Assembly: GCF_030160235.1 (NCBI RefSeq)
Contig: NZ_BSNY01000034.1
Coordinates: forward strand, 62,001 to 126,000
DNA length: 64,000 bases
From: Mesorhizobium huakuii
GTDB lineage: Bacteria; Pseudomonadota; Alphaproteobacteria; Rhizobiales; Rhizobiaceae
Direction: 5' to 3'
Positions 54,017 through 63,069 of this stretch are shown piece after piece (positions within the stretch are counted from its first letter, which is position 1; every line of letters begins with the position of its first letter). The position numbers and the translations under genes were made by a program. The notes under the pieces are model-generated. The model was given only the letters and a program-made list of their open reading frames with translations. It did no database searches and was not told the origin of the DNA.

Positions 54017-54322
54017 ATGATCCGCCACACCGTCGTCTTCACGCTGAAGCATGCACCGCACTCGCTCGAGGAAAAGCGGTTCCTGGTCGACGCCAAGAAA
54101 ATCCTCTCGGCGATCCGGGGCGTCACGCATTTCGAACAGTTGCGGCAGATCAGCCCCAAGAACGACTATCGGTTCGGCTTCTCGATGGAGTTCGCCGACC
54201 AGGCCGCCTACACCAGATACAACGACCACCCCGATCATGTCGCCTTCGTACGCGACCGCTGGGTGCCGGAGGTCGAGAAATTTCTCGAGATCGACTATGT
54301 GCCGCTGGGCGCGGTGATCTAG
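54017..54322 (+). CDS. Dabb-domain (stress-responsive A/B barrel) protein
   Basis: The 101-residue protein starts MIRHTVVFTLKHAPHSLEEK and contains YRFGFSMEFADQAAYTRYNDHPDHVAFV and VPEVEKFLEIDYVPL, the hallmarks of the dimeric alpha+beta barrel Dabb family. These small proteins have been linked to stress responses; most have no known activity. The ATG at 54017 follows a strong GCAGGAGAGAC ribosome site. Its stop codon is followed at once by a palindromic repeat. Confidence 0.88.
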   Translation: MIRHTVVFTLKHAPHSLEEKRFLVDAKKILSAIRGVTHFEQLRQISPKNDYRFGFSMEFADQAAYTRYNDHPDHVAFVRDRWVPEVEKFLEIDYVPLGAVI

Positions 54323-54396
54323 GGCATAATCCCGAAAAGTGGGAACCGGTTTTCTCGGACAAAACGGTTTCCGTTTGTCCAGAGATCATGCTCAAC
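54323..54396. repeat. Palindromic repeat between convergent genes
   Basis: Outer arms GCATAATC (54324-54331) and GATCATGC (54384-54391) and inner arms GGAACCGGTTTT (54342-54353) and AAAACGGTTTCC (54361-54372) form a long imperfect stem-loop. It begins at the base after the Dabb stop codon and ends shortly before the pheA stop codon on the other strand. The element type is common in rhizobial intergenic DNA, in my recollection. Confidence 0.7.
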
Positions 54397-54401
54397 ACCA
54401 A

Positions 54402-55265
54402 TCAGTCCGCCACCTTCCACTGCTCACGCGACTCGCTGGCCGGGTAGACGCCCAGGATCCGCACCTCCCGGGAAAAGAAGCGAAGCTCGTCCAGTGCCAG
54501 CTTGACCAGCGGATCGTCGGGATGGCCCTCGATGTCGGCGTAGAACAGCGTCGCAGTGAAGGCGCCGAGCTGGTAGCTCTCCAGCTTGGTCATGTTGATG
54601 CCGTTGGTGGCGAAACCGCCCATGGCCTTGTAGAGCGCGGCCGGCACGTTGCGGACACGGAATATGAAGGTCGTCATCATCTTGGTGTCGGCTGATGGCC
54701 GCTCGGCCCATTGCTTGCTCTTGGTCAGGACGACGAAGCGGGTGACATTGGAATCGGTGTCCTCGACATTCTCCTCGATGATATCGAGCCCGTAGAGCGT
54801 CGCGGCCAGTGCCGGCGACAGCGCGGCCATGGTGCGGTCCTTGACCTCGGAGATCATCTTGGCGGCACCGGCCGTATCGCCGGCGACGACCGCCTTCCAG
54901 CCATTCTTGCGGATGTATTTGCGGCACTGGCCAAGCGCATGGATGTGGCTGTGAACCGTCTTGATTTCTTCCCGCTTGACGCCAGGCAGCACCATCAACT
55001 GGAAATGGATCGGCAGGAAATATTCGCCGACGATGTGCATCCGCGATTCCGGCAGCAGATGATGGATGTCGGCGACGCGTCCGGCGATTGTGTTCTCGAT
55101 CGGGATCATGGCGAGGTCGGCCTTGCCGGTCTCGACCGCGTTGAACGCATCCTCGAAGGTCGGGCATGGCAACGGCTCCATCGAGGGATAGACGTTGCGG
55201 CAGGCGGTGTCGGAATTGGCGCCCGGCTCGCCCTGGAAGGATATTCTGTTGGTCTTTTCAGGCAT
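54402..55265 (-). CDS. pheA: Prephenate dehydratase (phenylalanine biosynthesis)
   Basis: The enzyme converts prephenate to phenylpyruvate, water and CO2. The PDT domain (about 1-190) begins RISFQGEPGANSD and has MIPIENTIAGRVADIHHLL and the catalytic-type motif DTDSNVTRFVVL (TRF). A C-terminal ACT domain (about 200-275, NVPAALYKAMGGFATNGINM) would sense phenylalanine for feedback inhibition. There is no chorismate mutase domain, so it is a monofunctional form (287 residues). It follows kdsB by 36 bp on the same strand. Confidence 0.95.
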   Translation of the reverse strand: MPEKTNRISFQGEPGANSDTACRNVYPSMEPLPCPTFEDAFNAVETGKADLAMIPIENTIAGRVADIHHLLPESRMHIVGEYFLPIHFQLMVLPGVKREEIKTVHSHIHALGQCRKYIRKNGWKAVVAGDTAGAAKMISEVKDRTMAALSPALAATLYGLDIIEENVEDTDSNVTRFVVLTKSKQWAERPSADTKMMTTFIFRVRNVPAALYKAMGGFATNGINMTKLESYQLGAFTATLFYADIEGHPDDPLVKLALDELRFFSREVRILGVYPASESREQWKVAD

Positions 55266-55301
55266 GGGCCAGGTCTCGATTCACGGTGTCGAAGGGAGGT
55301 C

Positions 55302-56030
55302 TCAGTTTGAAAGGATGGTTCGGGCGCGCTCAAGGTCTTCCGGCGTGTCGACGCCGAGCGGCAGCGACCGGACGATCTCGGCATCGATGCGCATGCCGGC
55401 TTCCAGCGCCCGCAACTGCTCCAGCCGCTCGCGGCGCTCCAGCGGCGACGGTTTCAGCGCGACGAAGCGTTCGAGTGCCGAGCGGCGATAGGCGTAGAGG
55501 CCGATATGGTGATAGAGCGGCCCGTCGCCCCAAGGTGCGGTGGCGCGGGTGAAATAGAGCGCCCTCAGCCGTGTGGCTGACAGCGGCGAACCGACGATCT
55601 TGACGACGTTCGGGTTGGTCTTTTCCTCTTCGCGGACGATCTCGACGCCGAGCGTGGCGATATCCACCGCCGCGTCCTCGAACGGCCGGAGCGACGCGGC
55701 GATGATGCCGGGGGCGATGGTCGGCAGGTCGCCCTGCACATTGACGATCGTTTCGACCTTGCGGCCGGGATCAAGCGCGGCCAGCGCCTCGTGGATGCGG
55801 TCGGAGCCGGATTCGTGGTCGATGCGCGTCATGACCGCCTCGAAACCATGCGTACGCACCGCTTCGGCGACGCTTTGCGTGTCGGTCGCCACCACCACCC
55901 GGCCGAGGCCGGCTTCGGCCGCGCGGCGGGCGACATGGACGATCATCGGCGCGCCGGCGATGTCGGCCAGCGGCTTGCCCGGCAGGCGGGTGGAGGCCAT
56001 GCGGGCCGGTATCAGGATCAAGGTGGACAT
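55302..56030 (-). CDS. kdsB: 3-deoxy-manno-octulosonate cytidylyltransferase (CMP-KDO synthetase)
   Basis: KdsB activates KDO with CTP for lipid A-core assembly. It begins [29 protein letters not shown] (the nucleotide-binding loop) and has [23 protein letters not shown] (metal-binding Asp) and [15 protein letters not shown]. The long in-frame extension upstream lies in the divergent promoter region and lacks family sequence, so I start at 56030 (242 residues, the normal size). Confidence 0.95.
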   Translation of the reverse strand: MSTLILIPARMASTRLPGKPLADIAGAPMIVHVARRAAEAGLGRVVVATDTQSVAEAVRTHGFEAVMTRIDHESGSDRIHEALAALDPGRKVETIVNVQGDLPTIAPGIIAASLRPFEDAAVDIATLGVEIVREEEKTNPNVVKIVGSPLSATRLRALYFTRATAPWGDGPLYHHIGLYAYRRSALERFVALKPSPLERRERLEQLRALEAGMRIDAEIVRSLPLGVDTPEDLERARTILSN

Positions 56031-56223
56031 CGAGATGGCAAGGCGTTCGAAAAGAGGAGGGGAAAAGTGGCAAAAGGTCTCACTGGCAGCGCCCTTATAG
56101 GTGTTGCAACGCCGGAGCAAAAGACCTAGTTTCCGCCCGATTTGACCGGCTCTGGAGGGCAGGTCTCGATACCGACGGACGGAGTGGACGGTTCGGTCCG
56201 CCGGAAAAGGGAGCAAGGGGCGT

Positions 56224-56871
56224 ATGGATTCCAACGAAGTCAACAAACTGCTCGCCGGATTGCTCGGAACCGTTTTCGTCGTTTTCTCGGTCGGCCTGGT
56301 ATCCGACGCGCTGTTTGCCTCGCCGGCTCCTGAAAAGCCCGGCTTCGCCATCGAGGCAGCCGAGCCGGCCGAAGGTGGCGCGGCCGCGCCGGCCGCCGAA
56401 TCCAAGCCGATCGCCGACCTGCTGCAGACCGCCAATGTCGAGGCGGGTGCCGCCGTCTTCAAGAAATGCCAGGCCTGCCATTCCGGCGAAAAGGGCGGCC
56501 CCAACAAGGTCGGCCCCGATCTGTGGGACCTCGTCGATCGTCCTGTCGCCGAACATGAAGGCTTTGCGTACTCGGCCGGCATGAAGGAATTTTCCAAGGG
56601 CGGCGCCGAGAAGTGGACCTATGACAACATCAACCACTTCATCACCTCGCCGAAGAAATTCGTGAAGGGCACGGCCATGGGCTTCGCCGGCCTGCCGAAG
56701 GACGAGGACCGCGCCAACGTCATCGCCTATCTGCGCACGCTGTCGGACAATCCCAAGCCGCTGCCGGCACCTGGCGCCGCCGCCGACGCGAGCGCGCCCG
56801 CCAAGCCAGCCGATGGCGCCGCCCCGGCCAAGCCTGCGGCTCCGGCGGCACCAGCCGCGCCGGCGAAATAA
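56224..56871 (+). CDS. cycM: Membrane-anchored class I cytochrome c (CycM-like)
   Basis: An uncleaved N-terminal helix (about 11-33: [20 protein letters not shown]) anchors a mono-heme cytochrome c domain. It has CQACH (about 82-86), [16 protein letters not shown] and an axial-methionine region [25 protein letters not shown]. The C-terminus is an Ala/Pro-rich tail of about 35 residues. In rhizobia CycM carries electrons from the bc1 complex to the aa3 oxidase. It is divergent from kdsB across a 193-bp gap and ends with an intrinsic terminator. Confidence 0.92.
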   Translation: MDSNEVNKLLAGLLGTVFVVFSVGLVSDALFASPAPEKPGFAIEAAEPAEGGAAAPAAESKPIADLLQTANVEAGAAVFKKCQACHSGEKGGPNKVGPDLWDLVDRPVAEHEGFAYSAGMKEFSKGGAEKWTYDNINHFITSPKKFVKGTAMGFAGLPKDEDRANVIAYLRTLSDNPKPLPAPGAAADASAPAKPADGAAPAKPAAPAAPAAPAK

Positions 56872-56897
56872 CCGAATTGTCATCAAAGCGTTCATAG

Positions 56898-56925
56898 AAA
56901 AGCCGGGTTCAGCCCGGCTTTTTTG
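56898..56925 (+). terminator. Intrinsic terminator after cycM
   Basis: A perfect 10-bp stem (AAAAGCCGGG with CCCGGCTTTT) with a 5-nt loop runs straight into a T tract (TTTTTT then G). It lies about 27 bp past the cycM stop codon and isolates it from the yej operon. Confidence 0.92.
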
Positions 56926-57038
56926 TTGGGAAATGCCGGATGCGGCGACAAAGCCGGCGCATTGCGGTTTTCACCGGCGCCAAATCATCTAGGATCGCCT
57001 TCTGGATGATCTGGCACGCATCGCGAAGAGGAGAGTGC

Positions 57039-58916
57039 ATGACGGTTGGCCGAACGCTTCTCAAGTCGCTGCTGGCGGCGGCTCTGCTGGTGGCGGGGTT
57101 GCAAGCGACCTGGGCCGACGAGTGGCGGACCACCTCATCGCTGATTGGCGACTCAAAATACGGCGACAATTTTCAGCACTACGACTACGTCAACCCGAAC
57201 GCGCCCAAGGGCGGGACGCTGAATTCGGTGCTGCTCGGCACCTTCGACAGCTTCAATCCTTATATCGTCCAGGGATCGCCCGCGGCGGGCCTCGTCGGGT
57301 TCGGCGGGGGCCTGCTCTACGACACGCTGATGGAACAGGCGACCGATGAGGGCAGCACCAGCCACCCGCTGATCGCCGATGCCTACAAATATCCCGCCGA
57401 CTATTCCTCGGCCACCTACCGGCTCGACCCGCGCGCGAAATGGCATGATGGCCAGCCGATCACCGTCGATGACGTGATCTGGTCGTTCCAGGTGCTGAAG
57501 GCGAACAGCCCGCAATACAGTCGCTATTTCGAGAACGTTACCGACGCGGTGGCGATCTCCGACCGCGAGGTCGAATTCCATTTCAGCCAGAAGGGCAACC
57601 GCGAACTGCCTAAGATCATCGGCGACCTCGCCGTGCTGCCTAAACACTGGTGGGAAGGCACCGGCGCCAACGGCAAGAAGCGCGACGTCACCAAGCCGAC
57701 GCTGGAAATTCCGCTGGGATCAGCCGCGTACAAGATCGCCAGCTTCAAGCCGGGCTCGGAAATCGTCTGGCAGCGCGTGCCAGACTATTGGGCGGCCAAG
57801 CTGCCGGTGAAGATCGGTCGCGAGAATTTCGACACGCGCCGATATACCTACATCCTCGACGACAATGCCGCCTGGCTGGCCTTCACCAAGGGCGGATTGG
57901 AAGACATCAACCGCGAGTACAGCTCCCGCAAATGGGCGACCGCCTATAATTTCCCAGCCATCCAGGCCGGTGACGTCATCAAGAAGGACTTCCAGACCCA
58001 GTCGCCACAGCCGATGCAGGGCTTTGTCCTCAACCAGCGAAGGCCGCTGTTCCAGGACCGGCTGGTCCGCGAGGCACTGACCCTCCCGTTCGATTTCGAG
58101 AGCATGAATCGCACCTTGTTCTTCGGCTTCAACACCCGCACATCGAGCTATTTCCAGGGGACCGAGCTGGCGTCGAGCGGGCTGCCGCAAGGCAAGGAAT
58201 TGGAGATCCTCGAGAAATATCGCGACAAGCTGCCACCCGAGCTCTTCACGCAGGAGTTCAAGCTGCCGGTCTACGATTCGCCACAAGCGGAGCGAAAGTA
58301 CCTGAAACAGGCGGTCGATCTCTTCGCCAAGGCAGGCTGGGTGATCAAGGGCGGCAAGATGGTCAACGCCAAGACAGGCGTTCCGTTCAAGTTCGAGATC
58401 CTCGGCTGGAATGACACCGACCAGGTGATCGCCAGTCCCTACATCGCCAATCTGCGCAAGATCGGTGTCGACGCCACGTTGCGCATCATCGACCAGACGC
58501 AGTACATCAACCGCGTCAACAATTTCGATTTCGATGTCGTCACGGGGATTCTCCAGCAGTCGGATTCGCCAGGCAACGAGCAACGCGACTTCTGGACTTC
58601 AAAAGCCGCCGACGCGCCCGGTTCGCGCAATCTGATGGGCATCAAGGACCCGATCGTCGACGCGCTGGTCGACCGCATCATCTTCGCCACCGATCGCGAC
58701 GACCTTGTCGCCGCCACACACGCGCTTGACCGTATCCTGCTATGGAACTTCTACCTCGTGCCACAATATCACCGGTCCGCGGTCTGGCTGGCCTATTGGG
58801 ACAAGTTCGGCTTTCCAGACAAGCAGCCCGCCTATGTCGGCGCCGACATCGATTCCTGGTGGATCGACCTCGACAAAGAGAAGGTGCTGGCGGCCAAATA
58901 CAAGGGTGGCAATTGA
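57039..58916 (+). CDS. yejA: YejA-like ABC importer substrate-binding protein 1 (Sec-exported)
   Basis: A Sec signal (about 1-26, LLKSLLAAALLVAGLQATWA) precedes a roughly 600-residue cluster C binding protein of the YejA type: HYDYVNPNAPKGGTLNSVLLGTFDSFNPY, RLDPRAKWHDGQPITVDDVIWSF, YFQGTELASSGLPQGKELEIL and DVVTGILQQSDSPGNEQRDF. YejABEF of enterobacteria imports microcin C and other peptides; the natural ligand here is probably a peptide. The ATG at 57039 has a GAGGAGAG ribosome site. Its stop overlaps the next start by one base (TGATG). Confidence 0.92.
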   Translation: MTVGRTLLKSLLAAALLVAGLQATWADEWRTTSSLIGDSKYGDNFQHYDYVNPNAPKGGTLNSVLLGTFDSFNPYIVQGSPAAGLVGFGGGLLYDTLMEQATDEGSTSHPLIADAYKYPADYSSATYRLDPRAKWHDGQPITVDDVIWSFQVLKANSPQYSRYFENVTDAVAISDREVEFHFSQKGNRELPKIIGDLAVLPKHWWEGTGANGKKRDVTKPTLEIPLGSAAYKIASFKPGSEIVWQRVPDYWAAKLPVKIGRENFDTRRYTYILDDNAAWLAFTKGGLEDINREYSSRKWATAYNFPAIQAGDVIKKDFQTQSPQPMQGFVLNQRRPLFQDRLVREALTLPFDFESMNRTLFFGFNTRTSSYFQGTELASSGLPQGKELEILEKYRDKLPPELFTQEFKLPVYDSPQAERKYLKQAVDLFAKAGWVIKGGKMVNAKTGVPFKFEILGWNDTDQVIASPYIANLRKIGVDATLRIIDQTQYINRVNNFDFDVVTGILQQSDSPGNEQRDFWTSKAADAPGSRNLMGIKDPIVDALVDRIIFATDRDDLVAATHALDRILLWNFYLVPQYHRSAVWLAYWDKFGFPDKQPAYVGADIDSWWIDLDKEKVLAAKYKGGN

Positions 58917-60799
58917 TGGGCCAGCGATCGATGGCGATGCTGCCCCGCCGCGATTTCCTGGCATTGGGCGGCGCCGCCGCTGCCGCCGCCCTGCTGCCGG
59001 GGAAGGCCTTCGCCGATATTGCGACGGGCACCAAGCTGCACGGGCTCTCGGCCTTCGGCGACCTCAAATACAGACCGGACTTTGCGCATTTCGACTATGT
59101 CAATCCGGACACGCCGGCCGGAGGGATCTTCAACTTCTCGCCACCGAACTGGGGCTACAACCAGGATACACAGACCTTCAACACGCTGAACTCCTTCACC
59201 GACAAGGGCGATGCGCCGCCGCGCATGGAGATGTGTTTCGACGGGCTGATGGTGCGCGCTCTCGACGAACCCGACGCCGTCTACGGCCAGATCGCCGATG
59301 GGGTCATGCTGTCGGACGACCGGAACTCCTTCACCTTCTCGCTTCGTCCCGAAGCACGCTTCCATGACGGTTCACCATTGACGGCACAGGATGCCGCCTT
59401 CACCTTCTCGCTCTACAAGGACAAGGGCCACCCAGACCTGTCGTTGTCCCTGACACATATGGTCGAGGCCGTTGCCGTTGACGACCACACGTTGCGGCTC
59501 ACCTTTTCCGGCAAGCAATCAGCCCGCACCGTGCTCAACGTCGTGGAATTCCCCATCCTGTCGAAGGCCTTCTACACGGCCAATCCGTTCGACTCCTCGC
59601 AGTTGAACCCGCCACTCGGCTCCGGCGCCTACAAAGTCGGCCGCTTCTCCGCCGGCGCCTGGATCGAATACGACCGGGTCGCGGATTATTGGGGCCGTGA
59701 CCTCCCGGTCAATCGCGGGCAGAACAATTTCGATCGTATCCGCATCGAATTCTACCAGAACCGCACCGCCGCCTTCGAGGCGTTCAAGAAGGGCGAGATC
59801 ACCTACCGCGAGGAATTCACCTCACGCGTCTGGGCGACCGCCTACGACTTTCCGGCACTGACCGCAGGCAAGGTGGTCAAGCACGAATTCCCGGCCGAGA
59901 AGCGGCCGACGATGCAGGGAACGGCGGTCAATCAGCGACGCGAACAGTTTCGCGATGCGCGGGTGCGTCAGGCAATTGCGCTTTGCTTCGATTTCGAGTG
60001 GACACGACGCAACTTCTTCTACGGCTCCTACGAACGCTCGCAGTCATGCTTCGAGAAATCGGATTTTCGCGCCGAAGGTGTGCCATCCCCGCAAGAGCTG
60101 TCGCTGCTGGAGCCGCTGCGCGGCCAGCTTCCGGCAGAGGTGTTCGGCGCGGCGGTGAGCCAGCCCGCATCGGACGGCACCGGCCGTGATCGCAAGCTGC
60201 TTGGCCAGGCGGCCAAACTTCTGGCCGCGGCGGGTTGGAAACGGTCCGGCGATTTCGTCGTCAACGACAAGGGCGGCCGGCTTTCGGCCGAGTTCATGGT
60301 CGACGACGATACCTTCGTTCAGGTCTATTCGCCCTGGGTCGCCAATATGAAGGCGATCGGCATCGACGCCACGATCCGGCTGGTGGACTCGGCGCAATAC
60401 CAGGCCAGACAGGCCACATTCGATTTCGATCTGCTGTCGGCGGCCTTCTCCTTCAGCGCGACACCGACGCGCGACGATCTCGAAGGTTTCTTCCATTCCA
60501 GGACTGCCAATCTCTCCGGCTCGCGCAACCTGCCGGGTATTGCAAACCCGGCGATCGACACGCTGATCGACGCGGTGGGAGCCGCAAAGGATCGTGAAAG
60601 CCTGACGGTTGCAATGCGGGCGCTCGACCGGGTCTTGCGCGCGCGGTGCGATTGGATTCCTAGTTGGTTCCTGGCGAATCACCGAAGCGCCTATTGGGAC
60701 ATGTTCGGCTTTCCCGAGCAAAAACCCGATTTCGGCTTTCCGGTCGAAGCGCTGTGGTGGTTCGATAAGGGCAAGGCGGCAAAAATTGGCAAAGACTGA
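58916..60799 (+). CDS. yejA: YejA-like ABC importer substrate-binding protein 2 (Tat-exported)
   Basis: This second binding protein is a paralog of the preceding one (HFDYVNPDTPAGGIFNFSPPNWGYN, RPEARFHDGSPLTAQDAAFTFSLYKD, SFSATPTRDDLEGFFHSRTANLSGSRN). It carries a twin-arginine signal (LPRRDFLALGGAAAAAALLPG) instead of a Sec signal, so it is probably exported folded. The divergence from its neighbour argues for an old duplication with distinct ligand range. It starts at 58916, coupled to the stop of the first copy; an ATG at 58931 is the alternative. yejB follows 30 bp later. Confidence 0.92.
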   Translation: MGQRSMAMLPRRDFLALGGAAAAAALLPGKAFADIATGTKLHGLSAFGDLKYRPDFAHFDYVNPDTPAGGIFNFSPPNWGYNQDTQTFNTLNSFTDKGDAPPRMEMCFDGLMVRALDEPDAVYGQIADGVMLSDDRNSFTFSLRPEARFHDGSPLTAQDAAFTFSLYKDKGHPDLSLSLTHMVEAVAVDDHTLRLTFSGKQSARTVLNVVEFPILSKAFYTANPFDSSQLNPPLGSGAYKVGRFSAGAWIEYDRVADYWGRDLPVNRGQNNFDRIRIEFYQNRTAAFEAFKKGEITYREEFTSRVWATAYDFPALTAGKVVKHEFPAEKRPTMQGTAVNQRREQFRDARVRQAIALCFDFEWTRRNFFYGSYERSQSCFEKSDFRAEGVPSPQELSLLEPLRGQLPAEVFGAAVSQPASDGTGRDRKLLGQAAKLLAAAGWKRSGDFVVNDKGGRLSAEFMVDDDTFVQVYSPWVANMKAIGIDATIRLVDSAQYQARQATFDFDLLSAAFSFSATPTRDDLEGFFHSRTANLSGSRNLPGIANPAIDTLIDAVGAAKDRESLTVAMRALDRVLRARCDWIPSWFLANHRSAYWDMFGFPEQKPDFGFPVEALWWFDKGKAAKIGKD

Positions 60800-60829
60800 G
60801 ATATCGGTCCGCAGAGGGCAGGAAGCCTG

Positions 60830-61924
60830 ATGGGCGCCTATATACTGCGCCGCATCCTTTTGATGATCCCGACCCTGTTCGGTATCATGGCGATTTCCTT
60901 CGCCGTCATCCAGTTCGCGCCGGGCGGCCCGGTCGAGCAGGTGATCGCCAAGCTGACCAATCAGGGCGGCAGCGACCGCCTCGGCGGTGGCGGCGGCGAT
61001 GCAGGCGGCTCCAACTTCGACGTCGCCGGCGACGTCAGCTCGAAATATCGCGGCGCGCAGGGGCTCGATCCGGAATTCATCAAGAAGCTGGAGAAGCAGT
61101 TCGGCTTCGACAAGCCGCCGCTCGAGCGCTTCGGCATGATGCTATGGAACTACGCCCGTTTCGATTTCGGCAACAGCTATTTCCGCGATATCTCGGTGCT
61201 CGACTTGATCCTCGAGAAGATGCCCGTTTCGATCTCGATCGGACTTTGGATCACGCTCTTGTCCTATCTGATCTCCATTCCGCTCGGCATCCGCAAGGCG
61301 GTGAAGGACGGTAGCCCCTTCGATGTCTGGACCAGCGGCGTCGTCATCGTCGGCTATGCCATTCCGGGCTTCCTGTTCGGTATCATGCTGATGGTGCTGT
61401 TCGCCGGCGGCTCGTTCTGGGACTGGTTCCCGTTGCGCGGCATCGTCTCGGACAATTGGGACCAGTTGTCCTGGCCGGCCAAGATCGCCGACTATGCCTG
61501 GCATATGACCCTGCCGCTGACGGCGCTGGTGCTGTCGGCCTTCGCAACGACGACGCTGCTTACCAAGAACTCGTTCCTGGAAGAGATCCGCAAGCAATAT
61601 GTGGTAACGGCGCGCGCCAAAGGCCTGTCGGAGCGGCAGGTGCTCTACGGCCATGTCTTCCGCAATGCCATGCTGATCGTCATTGCCGGCTTCCCCGGCG
61701 CCTTCATCTCGGCCTTCTTCACCGGCTCGCTGCTGATCGAGAACATCTTCTCGCTCGACGGCCTCGGGCTGCTTGGCTTCCGGTCGGTGGTCGAGCGTGA
61801 CTATCCCGTGGTGTTCGCAAATCTCTACATCTTCTCGCTTCTCGGCCTGTTCGTCGGATTGCTGTCCGACCTGATGTACACCTGGGTCGATCCGCGCATC
61901 GATTTCGAGCGGAGAGATATCTGA
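60830..61924 (+). CDS. yejB: Microcin C/peptide-type ABC importer permease YejB
   Basis: The 364-residue permease begins [20 protein letters not shown] and has the YejB-specific glycine-rich insertion before the second helix (about 45-60, [16 protein letters not shown]). [27 protein letters not shown], six helices and the EAA loop ([26 protein letters not shown]) follow. It forms the channel with YejE. Its stop codon overlaps the yejE start by one base. Confidence 0.95.
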   Translation: MGAYILRRILLMIPTLFGIMAISFAVIQFAPGGPVEQVIAKLTNQGGSDRLGGGGGDAGGSNFDVAGDVSSKYRGAQGLDPEFIKKLEKQFGFDKPPLERFGMMLWNYARFDFGNSYFRDISVLDLILEKMPVSISIGLWITLLSYLISIPLGIRKAVKDGSPFDVWTSGVVIVGYAIPGFLFGIMLMVLFAGGSFWDWFPLRGIVSDNWDQLSWPAKIADYAWHMTLPLTALVLSAFATTTLLTKNSFLEEIRKQYVVTARAKGLSERQVLYGHVFRNAMLIVIAGFPGAFISAFFTGSLLIENIFSLDGLGLLGFRSVVERDYPVVFANLYIFSLLGLFVGLLSDLMYTWVDPRIDFERRDI

Positions 61925-63069
61925 TGTCGGAAGCATCAGTCACTGCCGGCGTGGTGCCGGAGCGGATGCCACGGCCGTTCCTGTCGCCGCTCAACAAGCG
62001 CCGCCTGCAGAACTTCAAGGCCAACAGGCGCGGCTACTGGTCGTTGTGGATTTTCCTTGTCCTGTTCGTGCTGTCGCTGTTTGCCGAGTTCATCGCCAAC
62101 GACAAGCCGATCATCGCTTCCTACAAGGGCGAGATCCTGTTTCCGGTGATGGTCGCCTACCCGGAGGAAAAGTTCGGCGGCTTCTATGCCGTCACCGACT
62201 ATCGCGATCCGGTGATCCAGGACGAGATCAACGCCAATGGCTGGATGATCTGGCCGCCAATCCGCTATTCCTACCAGACCGTCAACAATGCCATCCCGGA
62301 AGCCGCACCGGCCAAACCGTCATGGGAATATGACGCCAAGGTGCGCTGCAACCAGTATCCGCAAGGGGCTGCCGACCCGGCCTGCATCGTCGGCAACTGG
62401 AACTGGCTCGGCACTGACGACCAGGCGCGCGACGTCCTGGCGCGCGTCATCTACGGCTTCCGCATCTCGGTGCTGTTCGGGCTGATCCTGACCGCCGGCT
62501 CGGCCCTGATCGGCGTCTGCGCCGGTGCCTTGCAGGGCTATTTCGGTGGTTGGACGGACCTGCTGTTCCAGCGCTTCATCGAAATCTGGTCGGCGATCCC
62601 GGTGCTCTATCTCTTGCTCATCGTCGCCGCCATCCTGCCACCGGGCTTCTTCATCCTGCTCGGGCTGATGCTGTTGTTTTCCTGGGTGGCGCTGGTCGGC
62701 GTGGTCCGGGCAGAGTTCCTGCGCGCCCGCAACTTCGAATATGTCAACGCAGCGCGGGCGCTCGGCGTGCCCAACCGCACCATCATGTTCCGGCATTTGC
62801 TGCCCAACGCCATGGTGGCGACATTGACCTTCCTGCCGTTCCTGCTCTCGGGGTCGATCTCGACGCTGACCTCGCTCGACTATCTCGGCTTCGGCCTGCC
62901 GCCGGGGTCCGCCTCGCTCGGCGAATTGCTCAAGCAGGCCCAGCGCAATCTCAATGCGCCGTGGCTAGGCATATCCGGCTTCGTCGTCATCTCGCTCATG
63001 CTGTCGCTGCTGGTCTTTGTCGGCGAAGCGACGCGCGACGCCTTCGATCCGCGCAAGACGTTCAAATGA
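61924..63069 (+). CDS. yejE: Microcin C/peptide-type ABC importer permease YejE
   Basis: The 381-residue permease has the YejE N-terminus (LSPLNKRRLQNFKANRRGYWSLWIFLVLF), a long periplasmic loop (about 58-145: FPVMVAYPEEKFGGFYAVTDYRDP, WMIWPPIRYSYQTVNN) and then WLGTDDQARDVLARVIYGFRIS. The OppC-like core has the EAA loop (EFLRARNFEYVNAARALGVPNRTIMFRHLLPN). Its stop codon overlaps yejF (ATGA). Confidence 0.95.
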   Translation: MSEASVTAGVVPERMPRPFLSPLNKRRLQNFKANRRGYWSLWIFLVLFVLSLFAEFIANDKPIIASYKGEILFPVMVAYPEEKFGGFYAVTDYRDPVIQDEINANGWMIWPPIRYSYQTVNNAIPEAAPAKPSWEYDAKVRCNQYPQGAADPACIVGNWNWLGTDDQARDVLARVIYGFRISVLFGLILTAGSALIGVCAGALQGYFGGWTDLLFQRFIEIWSAIPVLYLLLIVAAILPPGFFILLGLMLLFSWVALVGVVRAEFLRARNFEYVNAARALGVPNRTIMFRHLLPNAMVATLTFLPFLLSGSISTLTSLDYLGFGLPPGSASLGELLKQAQRNLNAPWLGISGFVVISLMLSLLVFVGEATRDAFDPRKTFK

